A stretch of 64,000 nucleotides of DNA, taken from positions 2,604,001-2,668,000 of the forward strand of contig NZ_FOZD01000001.1 in NCBI RefSeq assembly GCF_900113185.1, in the 5' to 3' direction. The notes beneath the pieces are model-generated. The model was not told where the DNA came from, made no database searches, and saw only the letters and a program-made list of their open reading frames with translations. A program made the translations under genes and the position numbers. Of this stretch, positions 34,139 to 41,503 are shown piece after piece; position 1 is the stretch's first letter, and each line of letters starts with the position of its first letter. This DNA comes from Agromyces sp. CF514 (lineage in GTDB: Bacteria > Actinomycetota > Actinomycetes > Actinomycetales > Microbacteriaceae).

Positions 34139-34380
34139 GAATAAACGTTGGATAAACGTTGACGCGCGCGAAGCGGTCAATACGATGCTGAGAAACCCCA
34201 GATCGAATGGTGAATTCGAACGGACGGGACTTGATGCGAGAATCTTCTGGACTTGGGTTCAAGTCCCAGTCAAAAAACCTGATCAGGGCAATGTTCTGAA
34301 ACCTTGATCTAGTTCATCTAAGCGCATGCCCGCGACGGCACAAATAGAGAAACCCCTGATCAAAGGCTTAATCTGACGAG
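34139..34380 (+). repeat. Right-end block B (island 1)
   Basis: It begins with the 25-bp element (34139-34163, TAAACGTTG twice). Motif copies follow at 34190 (GAAACCCCAGATCG), 34271 (CAAAAAACCTGATCA), 34298 (GAAACCTTGATCT) and 34347 (GAAACCCCTGATCA). Between the first and second lies GGGACTTGATGCGAGAATC with TTCAAGTCCC about 20 bp on. The same order is found in blocks A and C. It ends at the tRNA-end copy. Confidence 0.8.
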
Positions 34381-34414
34381 TAGGCGGACGGGACTTGAAC
34401 CCGTGACCGATGGA
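34381..34414 (-). repeat. att-like copy of the tRNA 3' end, copy B
   Basis: 34 bp matching the tRNA 3' end at 51758-51792, with one G missing in the acceptor strand. The matches end in the anticodon stem. It is the boundary shared by islands 1 and 2. Confidence 0.9.
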
Positions 34415-34463
34415 CTCGCCCAGGCTCGTTTGGCCTGCCTCGGAATCTCGGCTACGGCTCGAT

Positions 34464-34591
34464 CGATCTCGACATGACCGGGGATTTCTCGCCGATCCTG
34501 AAACTACGACTCCAGATTACCCAGGATGCCTCGAAGCTTCTCGACCAGGCTCGGATCGAATAAACGTTGGATAAACGTTGACGCATCAAGT
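34464..34591 (+). repeat. Left-end block B with paired 9-mers
   Basis: Nearly identical to 21958-22086. It carries CATGACCGGGGATTTCTCGC and the 25-bp element (34558-34582) with TAAACGTTG twice, in the same orientation as the right-end copies. Confidence 0.8.
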
Positions 34592-34840
34592 CCCGCACCC
34601 TATACGTGGACTCGAACCTGAATTTCGCGCCAGAATTCAACCTGTCGGCGAGACTCCCAATGGCAACTCCGGGTGGCCGGCATCAGTCGGCCATGGATCG
34701 TGCCTAGCTTGCGTTCGAAAATCTGGCACGTCCTGGGGAAGAATCGACTCGCCGTCGATGGGTGTTCTGAACGTCACTCACTACCCTCGTGAATCGGATC
34801 GCTCGAGACAGAGCCCTCCAATTACGTTCCCCCGGCCGGC
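34592..34840. other. Non-coding stretch inside island 2 left end
   Basis: No gene or clear regulatory structure was recognised between the left-end block and the small coiled-coil gene. Confidence 0.45.
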
Positions 34841-35119
34841 TCAGAAGCCCCAGAACGTCTGGTTGTCGATGTGGTGCTGGTTCGCGCCCTCGAGGTCAGT
34901 ATTGATGTTCTGGATTTCCTGCTGCACCCGCTCCATCTCTGCTTCAAGGCTTGCCTGTCGCCCGGAGTCCCCGATGTCGAAGGCATCACCAATCTCTTGC
35001 TCCAGTTGCTCAGAGCGTTCCTCAGCTACGGCGAGTGCGTTCTCCAGCGTGAAGATTGCTTCACCGCTCTCACGCAGGCTCGCTTCGGCTTCTTCAGGGG
35101 AGGCTTCGTACTTGGGCAT
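34841..35119 (-). CDS. Small coiled-coil protein
   Basis: A 92-residue acidic protein that is almost wholly helical, with heptad-like spacing through LENALAVAEERSEQLEQEIG and a Gln/Asn-rich C-terminus ending FWGF. There is no signal peptide or membrane helix. The ATG at 35119 lacks a clear ribosome-binding site; a GTG two codons upstream is possible. It sits alone near the left end of island 2. Codon use looks real. The function is unknown. Confidence 0.6.
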   Translation of the reverse strand: MPKYEASPEEAEASLRESGEAIFTLENALAVAEERSEQLEQEIGDAFDIGDSGRQASLEAEMERVQQEIQNINTDLEGANQHHIDNQTFWGF

Positions 35120-35412
35120 GTGCACAGGGTAGCGCTCGAGATCGGCTCGTTTGGGCTACCCCGTCTATCGAAGCATGGGCGACGGTCGCGGATAGCGCTT
35201 GTGCCACGCTCCTAGAGAATTTGGCCGCACCGATTGGGCAAGCGCCCACAGCCTGGGAAGGTGACGGTCGGGCGAAGAGGCGAACGGCCGAGCCGACCTG
35301 ACCTCCAAGCTATCCACAGTCGCCTTGCCACTAGTGAACTGCGTGATTCGGCGCGCGAAACACGCCACGACTACTCCGGGGGGCCAGCAGCGTACTGGCG
35401 GCGGCGTGTGGT

Positions 35413-36015
35413 TCATGTCCGCGGCAACGTCGCGGCACGGCCGGATCTTCTCTTCGCTTTGGCTTCGGCTCGGGCCGTGACGATTGCGAGGTAGGGCACG
35501 ACGTCGAAGGGTCGAAGCGGCCAGTCATAGCCCGCGCGTGAGGGGTGGCGCGGGTGACCCGTCGCAGTCAGTTCGTCGATCGACATCCAGGTGCAGTTCG
35601 ATAGCTCGGGCAAGGTGAGGATCCCAGCGAGCAGCGTAGGCAGGTAGGGCCGGGAGTCCATCAGCTCGCCCCACGCAGCCAGGATCGTCAGCGGACGGCC
35701 GTTGATGAACGCGGCGATGTGTCGCTCATTCTCGGCCTGCAGCGCGGGGTCGAGTACGTCGTGCATATCCGTCGGATCGGTCGAACGTTGCGGATAGAGG
35801 TTGAGCATTACCCAGCTATCGAAGTTGTTGCGCCTGGCGAACTCTGTCACTTTGGTGACCGTGAGGTCGAGATCACCAGGCGCTGCGGTACTCGGGTTCA
35901 CACCGACGACGATGAGCGGGTTCTCGCCCTCTGTGCCGAGCAGGAAGCGGGCGGAATTATCCAGGGTGTTCGCGTAGATCGACTCGGTTGTCACAGCTGC
36001 TCCTTCGTTGGTCAT
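35413..36015 (-). CDS. DUF1643 domain protein
   Basis: A 200-residue protein with the DUF1643 hallmark VVGVNPSTA near 38, followed by LTVTKVTEFARRNNFDSWV and NLYPQRSTDP. This family is widespread on plasmids, phages and islands, and its function is not established. There is no membrane segment; the C-terminus is basic (KAKRRSGR). The start may be ATG 36015 or GTG 36021. The gene downstream of its promoter region, at 36126, is also a small DNA-metabolism-like protein on the same strand, 110 bp upstream, so the two could be co-expressed. Confidence 0.8.
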   Translation of the reverse strand: MTNEGAAVTTESIYANTLDNSARFLLGTEGENPLIVVGVNPSTAAPGDLDLTVTKVTEFARRNNFDSWVMLNLYPQRSTDPTDMHDVLDPALQAENERHIAAFINGRPLTILAAWGELMDSRPYLPTLLAGILTLPELSNCTWMSIDELTATGHPRHPSRAGYDWPLRPFDVVPYLAIVTARAEAKAKRRSGRAATLPRT

Positions 36016-36125
36016 GGTCACGGATTTGTAGCGGACGGCAGTCCCACCATCACTGACAAATCGAACCGTGCAAAAACGCGGCAGCGGTCGACGACAGGCA
36101 GCCCGCTGACCTCGCGTCTACGGGT

Positions 36126-36668
36126 TCACGCCCCGAGATTCGACCGAGCCCGGTTGAACCCGTCGACGAACTCGGCACGTGTGTTCCCAAGGGGAAACGC
36201 GATCGGGCCGTCTTGCAGGAGCGCGAGGCCGGCGTCGCGGAGGGGACCCTCGAGCATCGGGTACAGATCTGCCTTGATTACGACAACGCCGTCGGGCGAA
36301 AGTCTCGCTGCGCGGGACACGCACCCGGGAACAGCGTCAAGCAGGGCACGCCGACGTGCTGCACCGCTGAGACCGTTGACCGGGTACGGTGCCAGATCGA
36401 TCAAGAAGAACCCTTCAGCCTGAAGGCGCTCCAGCCATGGGCGCTTCCCCGTTCGCTTCAGCTCATCCTTCGTGGTCCCAAAGATAGCATCGACGACGCC
36501 ACGGAAGAGGTTGTCAGCACCAAGCCTGTCCGCGTAGAAGAATCGCCGATGAAGGAGGTCCCCGCCATCGTCGGGCGGGCTCTCGGCGATCATCAGCAGC
36601 CTGACATGTTGCGGCCTCCACCGCTCTCGCAGCTGTGAATACCAGGACTCCTCAACTTTCACGACCAC
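36126..36668 (-). CDS. Uracil-DNA-glycosylase-like protein
   Basis: A 180-residue protein with a predicted alpha/beta UDG-like fold. LLMIAESPP near 24 looks like motif I of distant UDG-like families. FLIDLAPYPVN is near 90. GNTRAEFVDGFNRA at the C-terminus stands where motif II should be. Canonical catalytic Asp/His residues of UngA are not evident, so activity is uncertain. It starts at a GTG at 36668, with another two codons later. It might act on modified or foreign DNA, but this is only suggested by fold and its place on an island carrying a defence system. Confidence 0.6.
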   Translation of the reverse strand: MVVKVEESWYSQLRERWRPQHVRLLMIAESPPDDGGDLLHRRFFYADRLGADNLFRGVVDAIFGTTKDELKRTGKRPWLERLQAEGFFLIDLAPYPVNGLSGAARRRALLDAVPGCVSRAARLSPDGVVVIKADLYPMLEGPLRDAGLALLQDGPIAFPLGNTRAEFVDGFNRARSNLGA

Positions 36669-36940
36669 GCGGGCACGAGTTCCGTCATCACGTGCGCGAC
36701 TCTATCCCGGACTATCAAGACCTTTGGAATCGGTCGGCTTGCGGTTGGCGTTCAATCTGAAGCGGCTTGGATTTCGTTCTGATAGGAACGAAACCCAGGC
36801 CGAATCATGCCGGGCCACACCGCACCGGGACCAGCGTCGCCGGGACGCCCGACCTGAGTCCGCGATGGGTGTGATCGCTTCGAGCAGGATGTTGGTCGGC
36901 ATCGGCCCGTGCAGCGCACGCTGAACGATCGCGAAGACGA
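36669..36940. other. Stretch without a recognisable gene
   Basis: A minus-strand reading frame contains FVFAIVQRALHGPMPTNILL, but it has no convincing start or ending. I see no supported gene here. Confidence 0.35.
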
Positions 36941-37084
36941 ATGCGAACATGCAATGAGAAGGTGCGGACCGCGGACGAGGCGATGTTTGCGATGGAGTTC
37001 CTGGACCGTTGGAACGTTGATCAGATCGCGATGCTGCGCTACGCCCACCGAAGGTATGTCCCAGAAGGTGGATTCGCAGCATGA
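36941..37084 (+). CDS. Small ORF or C-terminal gene fragment
   Basis: A 47-codon frame whose core, ADEAMFAMEFLDRWNVDQIA, then MLRYAHRRYVPEGGF, has balanced, helix-like composition unlike chance GC-rich frames. It ends in TGA. The ATG at 36941 has no ribosome-binding site, so this may be the tail of a lost gene. No family was recognised. Confidence 0.35.
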   Translation: MRTCNEKVRTADEAMFAMEFLDRWNVDQIAMLRYAHRRYVPEGGFAA

Positions 37085-37167
37085 CTACTCCACATTGTGA
37101 AGGTGATTGAGCCTTTTGATTCGGAGACGGAGATGATTGTGCTACCGGCTCGCAGGGGTCGTCACGC

Positions 37168-37692
37168 TTGGCTGAGAGTCAGACGCGCACTCATCTCACA
37201 GCTCGCTCCCCAATCGAACCGCCCGTTCGGGCAGATAGCGACAGACCAAACGCGCAAACAGAGCTTCGGCGTCAGCGCAATTCAGTATGGTGCCGTCAGA
37301 AGCGGCCAGGACCACCCTTCCGGGCATCCGGTGAACCCCGTCAGCACAGAACGGACCAAGCAGACCATGGAGACAGCTGGGACAAAGCGAGCCGCCACGG
37401 CGGCGTAACTTTCCTCGGCCTCGCCTCAGCCGCTGGTGCGGCAGTGCTGGCTTTCCTCGCTCGGACGCTCTGGTACTGCACGGGCGACACGACACCGCCG
37501 ATCGCCGGGTTGCAGATCTCATCGACGAATCCCGCCCACGGCGATCTCTCTTCGTTCAGTACGGTGTCATGTCAGTTGGTCGCCCCATTCCTCGACAACT
37601 CGTTGGCTCCGTATCTCGTCGGGGCATTGCTCGGCGGCCTCGTGTTTCTCCTCGTGCTCATGCTGCAAACGTCGCACGAACAAGACGAGTAG
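37168..37692 (+). CDS. Predicted two-helix membrane protein
   Basis: An open frame of 174 codons. The first 80 residues are featureless and Arg/Gln-rich. Two hydrophobic helices follow, FLGLASAAGAAVLAFLA near 82 and YLVGALLGGLVFLLVLML near 148. They enclose a loop of about 45 residues with two cysteines (WYCTGD, TVSCQL) that could form a disulphide outside the membrane. Only TTG is available at the 5' end, so the start, and perhaps the N-terminal part, is doubtful. The function is unknown. Confidence 0.45.
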   Translation: MAESQTRTHLTARSPIEPPVRADSDRPNAQTELRRQRNSVWCRQKRPGPPFRASGEPRQHRTDQADHGDSWDKASRHGGVTFLGLASAAGAAVLAFLARTLWYCTGDTTPPIAGLQISSTNPAHGDLSSFSTVSCQLVAPFLDNSLAPYLVGALLGGLVFLLVLMLQTSHEQDE

Positions 37693-37716
37693 AGAGCAGG
37701 ACCTTAGCTGGCCCTT

Positions 37717-38262
37717 CTAGGTCGCATTGTCTCGGGCATGCTTTACGACCTTCCGAGCTTTGCGTGCGCTCACATACTCACGAGACAATGCGCCTCGCAC
37801 CCAACGCCGACCACGACCATCTAGTAGCTCGATGTAGAAGTCAGTCAAGTCTGAGTAGTGCTTCTGGTAGATCTCCTGCCTCGCTGAATTGCCTGGCTGA
37901 AGGACGTGGAAACCAGACTTGTGCTCAATCTCTCGCAACGGATCGGGGACAGCCTGGATGTACAGCATCGCCTCGGACCAATCCTCCTCAGCGTCCTTTA
38001 GTCGAACCCTCGCATCTAAGTCCGGGCCTATCAGGTACACGCTGAGCAGCGCCATGGGGCTGTAGTTGGCCACGTTGATGCTGATGTCGTGACCGGACTG
38101 CCTGTTGTAGTTTCCGCTCAGCTCAGTGACGACCTGATCCACGAGTTCTCTCTTGCGAGACCTCTGGTCACGAAGTATCACAATGAGCGTGGCTACTAAC
38201 GCACCAACGGTTCCAATCGCTGCAAACCAGTCAGCGACAACTCCCCACTCAGATGAATCCAT
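37717..38262 (-). CDS. Membrane-anchored protein, tandem paralogue 1
   Basis: A 181-residue protein with N-terminal DWFAAIGTVGALVATLIVIL as a single membrane helix, then a basic stretch (RDQRSRKRE). The rest is a beta-rich domain with INVANYSPMALLSVYLIGP and a terminal DGRGRRWVRG. It is clearly related to its upstream neighbour at 38267, 4 bp away, with the same order of motifs; the two probably arose by duplication and form one transcript. The ATG at 38262 begins right before the conserved MDSSEW segment. No enzymatic residues are evident. The function is unknown. Confidence 0.75.
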   Translation of the reverse strand: MDSSEWGVVADWFAAIGTVGALVATLIVILRDQRSRKRELVDQVVTELSGNYNRQSGHDISINVANYSPMALLSVYLIGPDLDARVRLKDAEEDWSEAMLYIQAVPDPLREIEHKSGFHVLQPGNSARQEIYQKHYSDLTDFYIELLDGRGRRWVRGALSREYVSARKARKVVKHARDNAT

Positions 38263-38266
38263 GGCC

Positions 38267-38827
38267 CTAAAACTGGTTATCCATTGCGCGTTGAACGATC
38301 CTCTTGGACTTGCGGCCAGAGACGTACTCCGCTGTGAGGGTTGACCGCATCCATCGCCGTCCCTGGCCATCGACGATCATCACGTAGAACTCCTCAAATG
38401 GAGGCCGAAACGTGGATACGAAAGTGCGCGACCGAGACTCCCCCGGAGGAAGTCCATGGGCATTGGTATCGGCCTCACCTTCGAGCTGACGATCCATTTC
38501 CTCGTGGTCAGGAACGATGGCCTCGAAGTACATCGCCTCTGCATGCTCTTCTGTTCCGTCGTTCCGTACATCCACGTTCGGTCCGATGAGAGCAATACCG
38601 ATAACGGAAAGCGGGCTGAAATTGGAGACGTTGAAGAGGAGACTGTACTCGGTAGTCGATCCGTTATATCGGCCCGCCAGATTGAGCGTCGTCACTACCT
38701 GATCAGCTAATTGCCGCCGCTTCGACTTCTGGTCGGACCTAATGACATAGAGAGTTGCGAATAGAGCGCCCACTGTTCCGACCGCTGCAAACCAATCAGC
38801 AATACTGCCCCACTCGATAGACTCCAC
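38267..38827 (-). CDS. Membrane-anchored protein, tandem paralogue 2
   Basis: A 186-residue protein with the helix DWFAAVGTVGALFATLYVI, a basic stop-transfer (SDQKSKRRQ) and a domain with LFNVSNFSPLSVIGIALIGP. It ends with DGQGRRWMRSTLTAEYVSG, matching its neighbour closely. It is first of the pair on the minus strand. The conserved C-terminal 'DG-GRRW-R--L--EYVS-RK' block suggests a shared binding or assembly role at the membrane. GC content is lower than in the window's flanks. No family name is known to me. Confidence 0.75.
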   Translation of the reverse strand: MESIEWGSIADWFAAVGTVGALFATLYVIRSDQKSKRRQLADQVVTTLNLAGRYNGSTTEYSLLFNVSNFSPLSVIGIALIGPNVDVRNDGTEEHAEAMYFEAIVPDHEEMDRQLEGEADTNAHGLPPGESRSRTFVSTFRPPFEEFYVMIVDGQGRRWMRSTLTAEYVSGRKSKRIVQRAMDNQF

Positions 38828-38991
38828 GGGCCAGAGCCTAGCGTTTAGACCACGCCTGGCAGCAGGCGCAGCGGATGAGGCGCGACGGCAACATAGTCGT
38901 TCCCTTCTTGGTCGGAGTCGGCCAGGTATTCGCCCCTATGACACATCTATTCTGGTCACCCTCGCGGGGTTGACGCAGAGGCGGAAACTCA

Positions 38992-39057
38992 CGGGTCCAG
39001 CGCCCATGGCAGAACGGGAAGGCCGAGCGCTTCAACCGCATCCAGCAGGCGCACTGA
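38992..39057 (+). pseudogene. Fragment of a transposase integrase-core domain
   Basis: The plus strand reads RVQRPWQNGKAERFNRIQQA and stops. The 'P-x-NGKAERFNR' segment is the conserved end of the rve domain in IS481/IS3-type transposases, with the catalytic Glu. Everything upstream has decayed. No terminal inverted repeats were found. Confidence 0.65.
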
Positions 39058-39137
39058 GCCCGGCGATGGAGGGCCCGTTGGGCCCCATCTATGACGTCCT
39101 CCTTTCTCCGGGGCGCATATAGCGCTAGCGTTCCGTC

Positions 39138-39758
39138 ATGCTGAGCGCAGAGTCGGCGGGGGCCACTTCGTCCGTGGTGGCAGTTGTCGGCACCCTGGCA
39201 GGCGCGCTAATCACCGCGATATTCGCCGTGGTGGTCGCCATGGTGAGCGCACGCAGTCAACGTCGATCGCTTCAGGCTCAACTTGCGCACGCCTCCCTCG
39301 AAGCCATCCGGGACGCGCGACGTGTCGTGTACGCCGAATACCTCGATTGCTTCGATCGTTGGATCGACCTCCGAGAGGACGTGCGGGCCTTCGCCACCCA
39401 GCGGATCCTGCGACACCGCGACGGGGCGGAGGTCGAAGCTCACGCGATCGACGCGCAAAGAGACGCGCTGCGAACGATCGAGCAGGGCCTCCGGGACGAA
39501 TGGGCGAGGTCAACGGCTCGACTCAGCCTCGTCAGTAGCGCCGACGTCCTAGTTGCCGCACGGGAGCTATTCAACTGGAGCATGGCTGAGATTCAGCAGG
39601 CATGGGCATTAGGTCACACGATGCCGACCTCCAACGAGGTTCAATCGGCGAGGTCTGCCGTGTACGAGCTCATGCGTCGCGATATTGGCGTCCTCGACGG
39701 CGAGCGCACCTACCGGTCTCCCATGTTCGACCTGCCAGATGCCGACGCGGATGATTGA
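39138..39758 (+). CDS. Membrane-anchored helical protein
   Basis: A 206-residue protein. An N-terminal hydrophobic helix (VVAVVGTLAGALITAIFAVV, about 13-32) is followed by basic residues (ARSQRRS). A long, mostly helical domain then carries many Arg/Glu pairs, likely coiled coil in part (LRTIEQGLRDEW). It ends in an acidic tail (DADADD). The anchor-plus-soluble-domain layout matches the neighbouring pair at 37717/38267, but the soluble part is different. The function is unknown. Confidence 0.65.
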   Translation: MLSAESAGATSSVVAVVGTLAGALITAIFAVVVAMVSARSQRRSLQAQLAHASLEAIRDARRVVYAEYLDCFDRWIDLREDVRAFATQRILRHRDGAEVEAHAIDAQRDALRTIEQGLRDEWARSTARLSLVSSADVLVAARELFNWSMAEIQQAWALGHTMPTSNEVQSARSAVYELMRRDIGVLDGERTYRSPMFDLPDADADD

Positions 39759-40045
39759 CCGCCTTGGAAAACGATGGCGTAGGGCGCGCAGCAACACCTT
39801 CGGCCGTCGAACCGGATGCTCTGACGACCGCACCGTAGGGCGGTCTGGGTCTCATTCGCTCGCGTTGCTGCAGAAAACGTGCTGAACGCCCCAGACCGCG
39901 ACGCGGGCACGGCTTGGGGTATGGGTCGTACACGGGACCGCGGCGCTCGCGGGCGCTGGCGTCGCGTGAATCAACCAACTCTGGAGATCGGCATCCGTCT
40001 ATGAGAAGGAGCGGCGGCCCGCGCAGTGGTGTGCTCTGATTTCGG

Positions 40046-41227
40046 TCAACCTGGACGTACCAGTTGCACCGCGCCATTGTGGTCTCGAACATAAACGGGG
40101 TCAGCTGCGACGGGGATCTCACGCATCCGCAGGAAATCTAGCGTCTCACTGATGTCGCGATCCCACGCCGCGCCCTCGCGGCCATCGCGGTACGCGCCAG
40201 AAATCCACTTCTCATAGGCTCGCCAGTGTGCGAAGTCTTGCAGACCCAATGGACCGGGCGCGTCACGGCCAGCCCACGTCTCCGGATCCTGGAGTGTGTC
40301 GAGCCAACTTAGCCAGATGAGTTTGAACCGCAGCGCGGGTGACGGATGCGTCTGGGAAATCGCAGAGCCGTCCTGTGTCCAGCCGTCCCACTTGATCGCC
40401 TCGAGCGCAAGTAGTGCACCAGAGACTTGCGTCACGAGATCATCCACGCCAAATGGCGACATGAGCACGTACTTGTTCGCCAGGAGGTCGCAGGCAACTT
40501 CATCGCGGTAGCGCTCAATGGACTCCCTGAAATTGGCAAGGTGGTGACGCTTGGGAAACCACTGCTCCTCTTCCAGACCGGACCACAGAACCGCTGTTTG
40601 CTCGTAAGCTTCGCGCCGCTCCGCTTTGGATGCCACCGCATGCGCCATCTCGTGGGCGATAGCCCATCGAACCGCGGCTGCAGTTGTCCGAGCGGTGAAC
40701 AGCCCATCTTTGTGCCCACGAATGAGTTCGAGCGCCTCCCTCGAAGCAGACACCTCAGGATCGAGGTACTCCGCAGGCAACCAACGAGCAGTATTCATTT
40801 GATCGACGTTCGGGCCTCGAGCCACCAATGACGCGAAGAACGGGAATAAATCCGCAATCCGAGAACAGATCTCAACGAAGTGAGAACTGATTGTGACAAA
40901 CGGTGCACCACCTTGCAATGGGCTTGTCTCAGGCATCCCCTTCGATTCGATCACACCCACAAACACCGCCAACGATGTTTGGACGTCGAGGATGGCGGGA
41001 TCCCGAGTCGGAATTCGCCAACCCTTGAGCCATTCATGAATCACTGAAGTCGAGGCATGATCAAATGCACCAGCGCGACCGACGGCGTCGATAATCCACG
41101 GCTCTTCTGCGGGGTATCGGCTGCCCTGCCCTATGAATTTGCGTCGCGACTTGGCAAGGCGTTTCGCCGCACCCTCGGCAACCTCCGACCGACTGAGTGA
41201 GGGGTACTCGGGAAGGATGCGGTGCAC
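40046..41227 (-). CDS. Zinc metallopeptidase-like protein (HExxH)
   Basis: A 393-residue protein with AIAHEMAHAVA at about 190-198, the HExxH zinc-binding helix of gluzincin/metzincin-type peptidases. A downstream glutamate-rich helix (YRDEVACDLLANKYVL) may give the third ligand. No signal peptide or membrane helix is visible, so it acts in the cytoplasm. The start is uncertain: GTG 41227 was chosen, and no ATG is available nearby. It diverges from the surface protein at 41504. Peptidases of this kind on islands are sometimes linked to phage-like regulators or defence, but no partner is evident here. Confidence 0.7.
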   Translation of the reverse strand: MHRILPEYPSLSRSEVAEGAAKRLAKSRRKFIGQGSRYPAEEPWIIDAVGRAGAFDHASTSVIHEWLKGWRIPTRDPAILDVQTSLAVFVGVIESKGMPETSPLQGGAPFVTISSHFVEICSRIADLFPFFASLVARGPNVDQMNTARWLPAEYLDPEVSASREALELIRGHKDGLFTARTTAAAVRWAIAHEMAHAVASKAERREAYEQTAVLWSGLEEEQWFPKRHHLANFRESIERYRDEVACDLLANKYVLMSPFGVDDLVTQVSGALLALEAIKWDGWTQDGSAISQTHPSPALRFKLIWLSWLDTLQDPETWAGRDAPGPLGLQDFAHWRAYEKWISGAYRDGREGAAWDRDISETLDFLRMREIPVAADPVYVRDHNGAVQLVRPG

Positions 41228-41503
41228 AAGTCGACCATACCGATGGCTAATGTCGCGCGGAATTCGAGCAGCGGCGGGGTGGGGTCTCCTGTGAGGAATG
41301 CGGCGCACCGTCTCGCCCGTGTGACCACCCAAGCGATCGTGATAAGCCGGGGAAGCAACCAGTTCTGGGGGTGCTCCAATCGGAGGGCTTTCTGCGACCA
41401 TGGGGGTGACCCGACCAGAGCGGCTGAGGTGTGCCACCGTGAGGTCAACCCACAACCCGAGACCCCGAACCCGGACCATCTGCGCGGATACTCCGGAGCC
41501 CTC

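Larger units (their letters stand above)
21874..34380. mobile_element. Island 1: tRNA-flanked element with glycoside-use genes
   Basis: This 12.5-kb segment is bounded by tRNA-end copies at 21874 and 34381. Inside each boundary is a conserved end block: left at 21958-22086, right at 34139-34380. Cargo is a single coherent carbohydrate locus with its own LacI regulator. No integrase, excisionase, relaxase or transposase gene is present. Excision or movement would need an enzyme supplied in trans. The boundaries are seen in the sequence; mobility is inferred. Confidence 0.75.

Noticed and set aside
34220..34275. Possible additional tRNA genes or pseudo-tRNAs in the right-end blocks (GGGTTCAAGTCC)
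   Set aside because: Only a T-loop-like string is present; no acceptor, D-arm or anticodon arm can be folded around it. It is better explained as part of the conserved island end.
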